Part shown: positions 1-7,964 of the stretch, piece after piece | How the letters are laid out: every line of letters begins with the position of its first letter | Position numbering within the stretch: the stretch's first letter is position 1 | From: an uncultured Prevotellaceae bacterium | GTDB lineage: Bacteria; Bacteroidota; Bacteroidia; Bacteroidales; Bacteroidaceae | DNA length: 43,654 bases | Direction of reading: 5' to 3' | Assembly (NCBI GenBank): GCA_902771785.1 | Contig: CACXYH010000048.1 | Location: forward strand, 1 to 43,654 | The notes under the pieces: model-generated | What the model was told of the DNA's origin: nothing | Seen by the model: only the letters and a program-made list of their open reading frames with translations | Databases searched by the model: none | Program-made: the position numbers and the translations under genes

Positions 1-139
1 AAGTAACCTCCAGCTCCGCGCCATTATTAATATAATTGTAGTAAATAGTAACGCCATAAGCATTGGCAACTTTGATATCGTAGGCATTGGCCGCCATCGA
101 AAGGAGCGATGCAATCAAAAATGGCAATAGTTTTTTCAT
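1..139 (-). CDS. N-terminus of an exported protein (partial, runs off the window)
   Basis: The ATG is at 139 on the minus strand and about 46 codons are visible before the window edge. The protein opens with Met-Lys-Lys, a hydrophobic stretch and a small-residue cleavage region ending near MAANA, so it has a clear Sec signal peptide of about 20 residues. The mature N-terminus (YDIKVANAYGVTIYYNYI) resembles the start of secreted Prevotella/Bacteroides leucine-rich-repeat or BspA-like surface proteins. That resemblance is a recollection of the family, not an alignment, and too little is present to name a function. A well-formed Bacteroidetes promoter at 212-242 points into this gene. Confidence 0.65.
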   Translation of the reverse strand, partial: MKKLLPFLIASLLSMAANAYDIKVANAYGVTIYYNYINNGAELEVT

Positions 140-211
140 AATACTCAGTTATTTCAGTTATAATTGTTTACAAGAATCTAAAAGCGCCTGCGCATCTGTC
201 AATTTTGATGG

Positions 212-242
212 CAAAGATACAAATTATTTCTGAGAACGCAAA
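212..242 (-). promoter_or_regulatory. Bacteroidetes-type promoter for the leftward exported protein
   Basis: Read on the minus strand, TTTG (239-242) is followed after 19 bases by TATCTTTG (212-219). This matches the -33/-7 pattern of the Bacteroidetes primary sigma factor. It lies about 75 bases upstream of the ATG at 139. Confidence 0.75.
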
Positions 243-310
243 GAATCCATTGAAAAAGTTGCCAAGAAATGCTGAAAGACTCCAGGAGCAAATGGAATAA
301 GCGATAGTAA

Positions 311-363
311 AGAAATTGCGATTTATGGCAAAACGCTTTCCGTTTTGATTCATTGCAATTTCT
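311..363. repeat. Imperfect palindrome in the divergent promoter region
   Basis: The outer arms AGAAATTGC (311-319) and GCAATTTCT (355-363) are perfect complements. Inside them CAAAACG (329-335) pairs with CGTTTTG (341-347) around a 5-base loop. The two stems are separated by unpaired bases. It lies between the two divergent promoters, about 11 bases upstream of the thioesterase -33 box, so it could be an operator or a cruciform. Function is unknown. Confidence 0.6.
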
Positions 364-373
364 GAGCATTTTG

Positions 374-405
374 TTTGGCGCTTTTCAGAATTTTGAATAC
401 CTTTG
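374..405 (+). promoter_or_regulatory. Promoter of the acyl-ACP thioesterase gene
   Basis: TTTG at 374-377 is followed by a 20-base gap and TACCTTTG at 398-405, a full Bacteroidetes -33/-7 pair. The ATG at 451 is 45 bases downstream. Confidence 0.8.
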
Positions 406-450
406 CGCCTTCGCAATAGAAACTGAATAATATATAAGTAAATAAACAGA

Positions 451-1302
451 ATGAACACTATCGTCGACAACAAATCGAATAATTGTGCCAGCGGGAAATA
501 CAAGCACACCTACACAGCGACCGCTTCCGACATCACTCCCCTTTACAGGCTCACTCCCAACGCCATGCTCATGTACTTTCAGGACAGCTTTGCACGGCTG
601 ATGACCATTCACGGCGTTGCTGCCTTCGACATTGTCAAGCAGCACCGGATGTGGGTCATCACCGAAGTTCAGATTGACATCCAGCCCACCGTCGCCTACT
701 GGTCGGAGGATTTCACGGTCGAGCTGTGGGTGAGCGAACTGACCTCACTCCGCATCTATTGCGACTTCCGCATCGTCCGCAACGACCGCTCGGCTTCGCC
801 GCTTGCATCAGGCAAGAACGAGCAGCTGATAGCCTCCGGCACGAGCCAGTGGAACATTCTCAACCTCGACACCAAACGCCTGGAGCCGACCGATTTCCTT
901 GCCGACAAGCTAACGGTAGTGCCTGAACTCATGACGCCCAGCCACAAGAAAGTAAGGTTTCCCAAGCCCCAGACCGTCGACATGCAGCTGGAGCATCGGG
1001 CAACGCGCCTCGACCTCGACTTCAATTTCCATGTCAGCAACCGCAGCTATGTCAGCATCGCCCTGCTCACGATGCCCGACGACGTGCTGGCCTCGCAGAT
1101 GCTAACGTCGGTCACCGTCCACTGGCTGCACGAAACCTATCTTGACGACACCCTCACCTGCCGCCTGTCGCTCACGCCCGACGGCCGTTACCTCCACACG
1201 CTGACCAATGCCGCCGGCCTTACGGTCTGCGAACTCCTGAGCGAATGGTCTCCTCAGCCCGAAGCTCCTGACGTGAGCGAAGTGCTGAACAGAGCGTTGT
1301 AA
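451..1302 (+). CDS. acyl-ACP thioesterase (FatA/FatB-like, double hotdog)
   Basis: The 283-residue protein matches the bacterial acyl-[acyl-carrier-protein] thioesterase family: an N-terminal hotdog unit (about 15-160) with the central helix region LYRLTPNAMLMYFQDSFARL, then a second hotdog half. These cytosolic enzymes hydrolyse acyl-ACP to free fatty acid and ACP, and in Bacteroidetes may supply acyl chains for membrane or outer-membrane lipids. Length is normal for the family. The start follows its own promoter by 45 bases. It is monocistronic and converges on the DUF5686 gene 24 bases downstream, with no obvious terminator between. The chain-length preference cannot be read from the sequence. 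Confidence 0.88.
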   Translation: MNTIVDNKSNNCASGKYKHTYTATASDITPLYRLTPNAMLMYFQDSFARLMTIHGVAAFDIVKQHRMWVITEVQIDIQPTVAYWSEDFTVELWVSELTSLRIYCDFRIVRNDRSASPLASGKNEQLIASGTSQWNILNLDTKRLEPTDFLADKLTVVPELMTPSHKKVRFPKPQTVDMQLEHRATRLDLDFNFHVSNRSYVSIALLTMPDDVLASQMLTSVTVHWLHETYLDDTLTCRLSLTPDGRYLHTLTNAAGLTVCELLSEWSPQPEAPDVSEVLNRAL

Positions 1303-1326
1303 AAAAGAGGAGGGCGCCTTGCTGCG

Positions 1327-3888
1327 TCAGAACGTGATGTCGACGGCAAAGCGCACACCGTTTTTCTTGGTGTTCATGCCCGGCTGGTCGAGGTAGTTCA
1401 GACGGCGCACGTACTGCACGGTGAGGAACTTGAAGATGTTGGCGATGCCCACGGAGAGCTCCATGTAGGGGCGCTGGCCCATGACGAAGGTGGTCTGGCG
1501 GCCATTGTCGTCGGGGAATCGCAGCAGGAAGTTGTCGTTGGGCGAGGCATAGGGGTTGTTGCGGTCGGAGAGGTGGCCGTAAAGCATCTTGAAGCCGATG
1601 TATTCGCGCAGCTTGAGCTTGCGGATGAGGGGCACGCGGTTCAGCAGTTTGCCGTCGAGGTTCCAATGTGCGAAGAGCGAGACGTAGCGGTCGTTGAGGA
1701 ACTCCATGTTGTCGAGCATGCAGAACGACCAGTTGTCGAACTGAATGATGTAGCTGAGGTTCGACGAGGGGATGAACAGGTAGTTGAACGGCACCTTGTT
1801 CCACTGCACGCCGCCTTTGAGATAGACGTCGAAGTTGCCCATCGACTGGGGCAGCCAGAAGCGCTTGTAGATGGAGGCTTCGGTGATGTTGCTGGTGTAG
1901 TCGCTGCCCAGGAATCCTTTTGAGGAGTGCTGGTGCTCGAGGGTGAAGACGGGGGCGTCGTGGTTGATGGGCAGTCGGCGCTGCTTGCTGTTGCCGGTCT
2001 CCTCGCCCGGCGCCCATCGCAGTTGCAGGCGTAGCAGCGACTGGTCGATGTGAGGCAGCAGCGTTCCGTCCTGGTTGCGGGCGTAGACCATCTTGCCGGC
2101 GGGCGTCAGCCGGCTGTGGGTCAGGCCGAGTTGGGTGAGGAAGTGGCCGTCGGTCTCGTAGTTGAACTGTAGCGTCTGGCTGCGCACGTACATCATGTGT
2201 TCTACTTTCGAGGCCTTGACCGAGGTGTACATATTATCTTTGTCGGTGCCTGAGAACTGGTCGACGGGCGACATGTCGTCGTAGAGGTAGGAGGCTACGA
2301 TGCTTCGGCGGGGAAACTCGTGGGGTGCGTACTTCTTTTTATTGAACGAGTACTCCAGCTCGCATTGGTATTTCCATTTCTTGTCCTTCGTTCCGTAGGC
2401 GGCATAGCCTCGCCAGAAGAGGTGAGGGTTGAGGTTGGCGGTGGTCTGTCCGCCCAGTCGGAAGCGCGAACCGTCGACGTAGTTGTTGGAGTAGAGCGTG
2501 TTGAGCGGCACGAGGTCGAACTTGCTGGGCTGCGAAGTGAGCTCGATGGAGTTTTCGATGAGTGCCTTGAAGATGATCATCACGATGTCGAAACCGCCCA
2601 TGTCCTTGGTGTTGGTCATGAGCCGGCCTATGCTGGCTTCGGTCTCGCTGAGGGCAACGGGGCGGTGCTGGCTGATGAATTGCTCGTCGGAGCGCGGCGT
2701 CACTTTAGCCGGTTTGGCGCTGGGGTCGTAGGCCAGGTCGATGTTGTTGTAGACCGAAAGGCGCTGTGCGTGGAACTTGATCATGTCCTCGGTGTAGCGC
2801 AGCTCCACAATCATGTTGTCCTTGCGCAGGGCATTGATGCCGTTGGGCTGCAGCTCGAAGTCCTGGGTGACGATGAGGTTCTCGATGAAGTTGACGCCCG
2901 TGTGCTTGTGGATGTTGAGCACGCAGCGGCGGATGACGGGTTCAGGGTCGACGGTGACGTAGAGGTTGCCCGAGAATCCGAAGTCCTGCACGTTGGCGGG
3001 GCGGAACTGAATGCTGACGCATCGCTGGCCTTCGACCATCACGGTGTCGGCAATGAAGTAGTGATAGAAGGCGATGGCCTCGGTCGACGAGACGGGACTG
3101 ATGAAGGGATGCTGCAGCACACGGCAGTTGTTCTGATAGATGTCGATGTCGGTGAAGATGTCCTTGACGTAGGTGGTGACGAAGTCGCCGATGCTGAAGA
3201 GCGTGTTGACACCGTCGGAGTGCTCGCCGGTGACCACCGAGCGTCGTCCTCCGTTGCGACGCGAGTAGTACTCCTCGGAGGTTTTCTCGCTGACGATGAG
3301 GGGCACGATGAGCTTACCCGTCTCCGGACACGACTCGGCATGGTCTTTCAGAAAGCTAAAGCGCTTGAGCAGTCCGCGCTGGAAGGTCTTGGGCGTGACG
3401 TCGTTGAAGGCGACGACATGCTTCGAGTATTTGTCCATTTTGTAGGCCTCCAGCGTGCTGAGCCCGTTTTTCTCCTTCGTGGCAATGACGCGGCGCATGA
3501 GCTCCACGGCGGGGTTGTCTTTGCGGCGGTAGCGCTCGTGGCGCGCCTTCACCACCACCTCGCCAATCATCAGCTCGTCGGCATAGAGCTTCACGGTGGC
3601 ATTCTGCCGCGCAATGGCGTTATTGACGGTGACCGTCTGCTTCTTGTAGCCGATGCAGGTGAAAGTGAGCTGGTCGAGCCCGGCCTTCATCGGGATGGTC
3701 AGCACGCCGTCGGCATCGCAGCGGGCGGCCAGCGTGCTGCCCTCATAGCGAGCGGTGGCGTAGGGAATAGGCTCGCCCGTTTGGGCGTCGACGACGGTGG
3801 CCTTGAACTGGGCAAAGGCGCAAATACAGGACAGAAGCATGCCGAAAAGCATGGTGAGGCGGGCTTTGAAAAGCGTGTGTTGAGTCAT
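1327..3888 (-). CDS. DUF5686 outer-membrane protein with carboxypeptidase-like regulatory domain
   Basis: This 853-residue protein begins with a signal peptide ending near CAFAQ. A CarboxypepD_reg-like beta-sandwich follows (about 28-105, starting FKATVVDAQTGEPIPYATA). The rest matches the Bacteroidetes DUF5686 family. The C-terminal third has many alternating-strand segments and the protein ends in Phe, as outer-membrane beta-barrels usually do. Its role is unknown; the shared N-terminal domain recalls TonB-dependent receptors of the SusC type, but no TonB plug is apparent. It stands alone. A -7 box lies at 3920-3927 on the same strand. The family call is confident; the function is not known. 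Confidence 0.85.
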   Translation of the reverse strand: MTQHTLFKARLTMLFGMLLSCICAFAQFKATVVDAQTGEPIPYATARYEGSTLAARCDADGVLTIPMKAGLDQLTFTCIGYKKQTVTVNNAIARQNATVKLYADELMIGEVVVKARHERYRRKDNPAVELMRRVIATKEKNGLSTLEAYKMDKYSKHVVAFNDVTPKTFQRGLLKRFSFLKDHAESCPETGKLIVPLIVSEKTSEEYYSRRNGGRRSVVTGEHSDGVNTLFSIGDFVTTYVKDIFTDIDIYQNNCRVLQHPFISPVSSTEAIAFYHYFIADTVMVEGQRCVSIQFRPANVQDFGFSGNLYVTVDPEPVIRRCVLNIHKHTGVNFIENLIVTQDFELQPNGINALRKDNMIVELRYTEDMIKFHAQRLSVYNNIDLAYDPSAKPAKVTPRSDEQFISQHRPVALSETEASIGRLMTNTKDMGGFDIVMIIFKALIENSIELTSQPSKFDLVPLNTLYSNNYVDGSRFRLGGQTTANLNPHLFWRGYAAYGTKDKKWKYQCELEYSFNKKKYAPHEFPRRSIVASYLYDDMSPVDQFSGTDKDNMYTSVKASKVEHMMYVRSQTLQFNYETDGHFLTQLGLTHSRLTPAGKMVYARNQDGTLLPHIDQSLLRLQLRWAPGEETGNSKQRRLPINHDAPVFTLEHQHSSKGFLGSDYTSNITEASIYKRFWLPQSMGNFDVYLKGGVQWNKVPFNYLFIPSSNLSYIIQFDNWSFCMLDNMEFLNDRYVSLFAHWNLDGKLLNRVPLIRKLKLREYIGFKMLYGHLSDRNNPYASPNDNFLLRFPDDNGRQTTFVMGQRPYMELSVGIANIFKFLTVQYVRRLNYLDQPGMNTKKNGVRFAVDITF

Positions 3889-3919
3889 ATCGAGGTTTGT
3901 TTTGTTCGTAATTATAGAA

Positions 3920-3927
3920 CAAAGGTA
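3920..3927 (-). promoter_or_regulatory. -7 box for the DUF5686 gene
   Basis: On the minus strand the sequence reads TACCTTTG, a perfect TAnnTTTG, 32 bases upstream of the ATG at 3888. I could not find a good TTTG at the -33 position. Confidence 0.6.
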
Positions 3928-3992
3928 AGGATATTTTTTAGTTTCCCCACTATAATTAACGATTTTTATTCAAAAACAAGCAGATTATTTCA

Positions 3993-4000
3993 TACCTTTG
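3993..4000 (+). promoter_or_regulatory. -7 box for the epimerase-PAP2 pair
   Basis: TACCTTTG lies 19 bases upstream of the ATG at 4020, so the leader would be very short. The -33 element is not evident. Confidence 0.6.
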
Positions 4001-4019
4001 CACCCAAATTCGCATTTTT

Positions 4020-5018
4020 ATGAAAATCTTAGTGACAGGAGCCAGCGGTTTCATCGGCTCGTTTATCGTCGAAGAAGCCCTGCGCAGGGGCTGGGACACG
4101 TGGGCTGCCGTGCGCGGCAGCAGTTCGAAGCAGTTTCTGCAGGATGAGCGCATCAACTTCATTGAGCTGAACCTGAGCAGCGAGCAGCAGCTGACGGAGC
4201 AGTTGCGGGGCCACGACTTTGACTACGTGGTGCATGCGGCAGGCGTGACGAAATGCCTGGACAAGCGCGACTTCTTCCGCATCAACACCGAGGGCACGAA
4301 GAACCTGGTGCGCGCGCTGCTGGCACTCAAGATGCCGCTCAGGCGCTTCGTCTACCTGAGTTCGCTCAGCGTCTTCGGTGCCATTCGCGAGCAGCAGCCC
4401 TACGAGGAAATACGCGAGACCGACACTCCGCAGCCCAACACGGCCTACGGGCAGAGCAAGCTCGAGGCCGAACAGTGGCTCGACAGCGCCGAGGCCGCCA
4501 CGCTGCCCTACGTCATCCTGAGGCCCACGGGGGTCTACGGGCCGCGCGAGCGCGACTATTTCCTCATGGCGAAGAGCATCAAGCAGCACTCCGACTTCGC
4601 CGTGGGCTATCGCCGGCAAGACATCACCTTCGTCTACGTAGCCGATGTGGTGCAGGCCGTGTTCCTGGCGTGCGACCACGGGCAGACGGGACGCAAGTAC
4701 TTCCTCTCTGACGGCAAGGTCTACCAGTCGGCCACGTTCAGCAATCTCATCCGCCAGGAGCTGGGCAATCCCTGGTGGTTGCGCATCACGGCACCTATCT
4801 GGGTGCTGCGGGTGGTGACGTTCTTTGGCGACAAGATAGGCCACCTGACGGGCAAGATTTCGGCATTGAACAACGATAAATATCACATTCTGCGCCAGCG
4901 CAACTGGCGCTGCGACATCAAACCGGCCGTCGACGAGCTGGGCTACAAGCCCGAATACCCACTGGAGCGCGGCGTGCCGATAACTATCAAATGGTATAAG
5001 GATAACAAGTGGCTGTAG
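4020..5018 (+). CDS. NAD(P)-dependent epimerase/dehydratase (extended SDR)
   Basis: This 332-residue extended short-chain dehydrogenase/reductase has the Rossmann motif TGASGFIG at residues 6-13, the VYLSSLSVFG segment and the catalytic YGQSK (YxxxK), followed by RPTGVYGPRE. It therefore uses NAD(P)(H) on a hydroxyl or keto group. The substrate is not evident. Nucleotide-sugar epimerases share this fold, but so do the epimerase-like 3-ketosphinganine reductases proposed in bacterial sphingolipid synthesis. The next gene, 21 bases downstream, is a PAP2 lipid phosphatase, which fits a lipid role better than a sugar role. That assignment is inference. The family call is strong. Confidence 0.87.
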   Translation: MKILVTGASGFIGSFIVEEALRRGWDTWAAVRGSSSKQFLQDERINFIELNLSSEQQLTEQLRGHDFDYVVHAAGVTKCLDKRDFFRINTEGTKNLVRALLALKMPLRRFVYLSSLSVFGAIREQQPYEEIRETDTPQPNTAYGQSKLEAEQWLDSAEAATLPYVILRPTGVYGPRERDYFLMAKSIKQHSDFAVGYRRQDITFVYVADVVQAVFLACDHGQTGRKYFLSDGKVYQSATFSNLIRQELGNPWWLRITAPIWVLRVVTFFGDKIGHLTGKISALNNDKYHILRQRNWRCDIKPAVDELGYKPEYPLERGVPITIKWYKDNKWL

Positions 5019-5039
5019 AGAGGAGTTGACGGTTTAGAC

Positions 5040-6023
5040 ATGAAGTTTCTGAAATATTTGTTTGCAATTGACAAGAAGCCGGTAAAAGGCTTGTTGCTGT
5101 TGGAGTGGAGCGTGCTTATCTATCTGGTGTTTACGCTGCTCATCATGCTGTTCACCTACACCCGGGTGCATAATCCCGAGTCGATGCTGTGGGGACGCGT
5201 GCAGATAGTGGCCATGACGCTGGCCCTCTGGGGCGTCTATCGGATGGTGCCCTGCCGGCTGACGATGCTTGCCCGAGTGGTGGCACAGCTGTCGTTGCTG
5301 GGCTGGTGGTATCCCGATACCTACGAGTTCAACCGCATGTTTCCGAACCTCGACCACATCTTTGCCACGTGGGAGCAGCAGCTCTTCGACTGTCAGCCGG
5401 CGCTCACCTTCTCGCAGAACTGGCCGTCGCCGTGGATCAGCGAGCCGCTCAGCCTGGGCTACGTGAGCTACTACCCCATCATAGCAGCCGTCACGGTCTA
5501 CTACTTCTTCCTGCGCTACGACGAGTTCCTGCGTGCCTCGTTCATCACGCTCACCTCGTTCTTCCTGTTCTACGTCATCTTTATCTTCCTGCCAGTGGCC
5601 GGTCCGCAGTTCTATTTTGAGGCCGTCGGGCTCGACCAGATAGCACAAGGCATCTTTCCCAACATAGGACACTACTTCGAAACCCATCAGGAGTGCCTGC
5701 CCATACCCGGCTACGAGGGCGGCTTCTTCCACGACCTGAACATCAAGGCCCACGATGCCGGCGAGCGTCCTACGGCGGCCTTCCCCAGCAGTCATGTGGG
5801 TGTCACCGTCGTACTGCTGTGGCTGGCCTGGCGAGCACGTTCTCGCTGGCTCTTCTGGACGCTGCTGCCCCTGGCCGTACTCATGTTTTTTGCCACCTTC
5901 TACATACAGGCTCACTATGCCATCGACGCCATTGCCGGCATCTTCGTTGGCACGCTGTTCTACTTCCTGCTCGACTACGTCTACAGTCTTTTGCGCCCCG
6001 GAAAGGCAGTACATAGAAAATAA
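5040..6023 (+). CDS. PAP2-family membrane phosphatase (PAP2_3 / IPC-synthase-like)
   Basis: This 327-residue polytopic membrane protein has about six hydrophobic segments. Two PAP2 superfamily motifs are visible: FPSSH, with catalytic His near residue 252, and AHYAIDAIAG, with His near 292 and Asp near 296. The overall shape, with the motifs in the last third, resembles the PAP2_3 group that includes inositol-phosphorylceramide synthases and lipid phosphate phosphatases. It should cleave or transfer a phosphate headgroup of a membrane lipid. It starts 21 bases after the epimerase gene, behind a purine-rich AGAGAGGAG stretch, and is probably cotranscribed with it. Substrate unknown. Confidence 0.82.
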   Translation: MKFLKYLFAIDKKPVKGLLLLEWSVLIYLVFTLLIMLFTYTRVHNPESMLWGRVQIVAMTLALWGVYRMVPCRLTMLARVVAQLSLLGWWYPDTYEFNRMFPNLDHIFATWEQQLFDCQPALTFSQNWPSPWISEPLSLGYVSYYPIIAAVTVYYFFLRYDEFLRASFITLTSFFLFYVIFIFLPVAGPQFYFEAVGLDQIAQGIFPNIGHYFETHQECLPIPGYEGGFFHDLNIKAHDAGERPTAAFPSSHVGVTVVLLWLAWRARSRWLFWTLLPLAVLMFFATFYIQAHYAIDAIAGIFVGTLFYFLLDYVYSLLRPGKAVHRK

Positions 6024-6093
6024 GAAAGGTCAAGAGATTACGCCTTTGGCGAAAAAAAATGGCTGAAGACTTCGATAATCGCGAGGATTTTCG

Positions 6094-6101
6094 TATCTTT
6101 G
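6094..6101 (+). promoter_or_regulatory. -7 box upstream of the PurF-like gene
   Basis: TATCTTTG followed by GCACCC matches the Bacteroidetes -7 box, 30 bases upstream of the ATG at 6132. No convincing -33 TTTG is present. Confidence 0.6.
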
Positions 6102-6131
6102 CACCCTCAAACAACCAAGCGACACTAAATC

Positions 6132-7607
6132 ATGGGCGGCTTTTTTGGAACCATCTCCACACAGGAGTGCGTAAACGACTTGTTTTACGGCACCGATTAC
6201 AACTCACACCTCGGCACGCGCCGCGCGGGCCTCGTAACGTTCGACCAGGAAAAAGGCTTTAACCGAAGCATCCACTCGTTGGAGCGCGACTACTTCCGCT
6301 CGCGCTTTGAAGACGAGCTCGACAGTTTTCACGGCAAACAGGGACTGGGCGTCATCAGCGACACCGACCCGCAGCCAATCATCGTCAACAGCCACTTGGG
6401 GCGATATGCCGTGGTGACGGTGGCTAAAATCAACAATCTGCGCGAAATTGCCGACGAGCTGCTGGCGCAGCGCATGCACCTCAGCGAGATGTCGGCCAAC
6501 AACATCAACCAGACAGAGCTCGTTGCGCTGCTCATCAATATGGGCTCGTCGTTTGTCGACGGCATTAACCGCGTCTATCAGAAAATCAAGGGGTCCTGCT
6601 CCATGCTCATACTTACCGAGAACGGCATCATTGCTGCCCGCGACTTCCTGGGCCGCACGCCGATTGTGATTGGCAAGAAAGACATTCACCGGCTGTCGCC
6701 TATCGGCACCGACGAGCACATTCAGGCCTATGCCGCCAGCAGCGAAACCACCAGCTTCCCCAACCTTGACTATAAGCCCGTGCGCGATGTAGGCCCCGGC
6801 GAAATCGTTCGTCTGACTGCCGACTCGATGGAAGTGCTGCAGCCGGCCTTCAAGCGCTGCCAGATTTGCTCCTTCCTCTGGGTCTACTACGGTTTCCCCG
6901 CATCGAGCTATGAGGGCATCAACACTGAGGAGGTACGCGAGCGCAACGGAAAGATGATGGGCGAAGCCGACAATATTGAGGCCGACCTCGTGTGCGGCAT
7001 TCCCGACTCGGGCGTCGGCATGGCGCTTGGCTATGCCGAGGGTTCGAACATTCCCTACAAGCGTGCCGTGCTGAAGTACACGCCCACGTGGCCACGCTCC
7101 TTCACACCGGGCAACCAGAGCCGCCGCGACCTGGTGGCTAAGATGAAGCTCATACCCAACGACGCCTTGCTGAAAGGACAGCGCATCGTGTTCTGCGACG
7201 ACTCGATAGTGCGCGGAACGCAGCTGCGCGACAATGTGCGCGAGTTCTTCCAGCACGGAGCCAAGGATGTTCACGTGCGAATTTCCTGTCCGCCGCTGGT
7301 CTATGGCTGCCCCTTCATCGGCTTCACCACGTCGAAGACCGACATGGAGCTGATCACGCGCCAGATTATTCGCGACTTCGAGGGCGACGACACCGTCAAT
7401 CTCGACAAGTATGCACAAACCGACTCGCCCGAGTATAAGCGCATGGTAGAAGAAATAGCCCGCCGCTTAGGGCTGAGCAGCCTGAAGTTTGCCAAGCTCG
7501 AAGACCTCGTCAAGAGCATCGGCCTGGAAAAGAAAGACGTCTGCACCCACTGTTTCGATGGCAGCAGCTACGACCAGAACCTGGGCGACGGCGACTTCTT
7601 CGGATAA
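6132..7607 (+). CDS. PurF-like amidophosphoribosyltransferase lacking the catalytic cysteine
   Basis: The 491-residue protein has the full PurF architecture: an N-terminal Ntn-amidohydrolase-like domain (about 1-235) and a phosphoribosyltransferase domain with the PRPP motif CDDSIVRGT near 355-363. Fe-S ligand positions are preserved at Cys243 (or 246), Cys393 and the pair Cys471/Cys474. The N-terminus reads MGGFFG where canonical enzymes have MCGI/F-G, so the nucleophilic cysteine that becomes residue 1 is glycine. It should not hydrolyse glutamine by the usual mechanism and may use ammonia, have another role or be regulatory. It is 21 bases upstream of rbfA. A canonical purF probably exists elsewhere in the genome (inference). 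Confidence 0.85.
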   Translation: MGGFFGTISTQECVNDLFYGTDYNSHLGTRRAGLVTFDQEKGFNRSIHSLERDYFRSRFEDELDSFHGKQGLGVISDTDPQPIIVNSHLGRYAVVTVAKINNLREIADELLAQRMHLSEMSANNINQTELVALLINMGSSFVDGINRVYQKIKGSCSMLILTENGIIAARDFLGRTPIVIGKKDIHRLSPIGTDEHIQAYAASSETTSFPNLDYKPVRDVGPGEIVRLTADSMEVLQPAFKRCQICSFLWVYYGFPASSYEGINTEEVRERNGKMMGEADNIEADLVCGIPDSGVGMALGYAEGSNIPYKRAVLKYTPTWPRSFTPGNQSRRDLVAKMKLIPNDALLKGQRIVFCDDSIVRGTQLRDNVREFFQHGAKDVHVRISCPPLVYGCPFIGFTTSKTDMELITRQIIRDFEGDDTVNLDKYAQTDSPEYKRMVEEIARRLGLSSLKFAKLEDLVKSIGLEKKDVCTHCFDGSSYDQNLGDGDFFG

Positions 7608-7628
7608 GTTAAGAAAAAACAAGAAGCT

Positions 7629-7964
7629 ATGCAAGAAACAAGACAGAATAAGATTGCAAGACTGCTGCAGAAAGAGCTCAGCGTGATTTTCCAGGAACAG
7701 ACGCGAGCCATGCACGGCGTGATGGTGAGCGTGACGCGCGTCAAGATATCGCCTGACCTGAGCATCTGTACGGCCTATTTGAGCATCTTCCCCTCGGAAC
7801 GGGGCGAGGAGCTGCTGCAGAACATCGAGAAAAACCAGGCCCAGGTGCGTTATGCCTTGGGACAGCGCGTGCGCCATCAGCTGCGCATCGTGCCCGAACT
7901 GCGCTTCTTCATCGACGATTCGCTCGACTATATTGACCGCATCGACGAACTGTTGAAGAAATGA
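7629..7964 (+). CDS. rbfA: 30S ribosome-binding factor A
   Basis: This 111-residue protein matches RbfA, a single-KH-domain factor that binds the 30S subunit and aids 16S rRNA 5'-end maturation, especially in the cold. Family features include the N-terminal RQNKIARLLQKELSVIFQE helix, the VTRVKISPDLSICTAYLSIF strand region and the C-terminal LRFFIDDSLDYIDRIDELL. Length is normal. Its stop overlaps the ATG of the next gene (ATGA at 7961-7964), which suggests translational coupling with the permease gene. Confidence 0.93.
   Translation: MQETRQNKIARLLQKELSVIFQEQTRAMHGVMVSVTRVKISPDLSICTAYLSIFPSERGEELLQNIEKNQAQVRYALGQRVRHQLRIVPELRFFIDDSLDYIDRIDELLKK

Larger units (their letters stand above)
140..450. 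other. Divergent intergenic region with two promoters and a long inverted repeat
   Basis: This 311-base AT-rich region separates the leftward exported protein from the rightward thioesterase. It holds one promoter for each direction and an imperfect inverted repeat at 311-363. I see no convincing coding sequence on either strand. Confidence 0.7.

Noticed and set aside
2320-4023. Long rightward reading frame of 567 codons
   Set aside because: It is antisense to the DUF5686 gene, whose protein has a signal peptide and known domains. The frame is rich in Val, Glu, Asp and His, as expected from the complement of GC-rich coding DNA.
6132-7607. Calling this gene canonical purF
   Set aside because: The nucleophilic Cys is absent (MGG instead of MCG), so the standard enzyme name and symbol would mislead.
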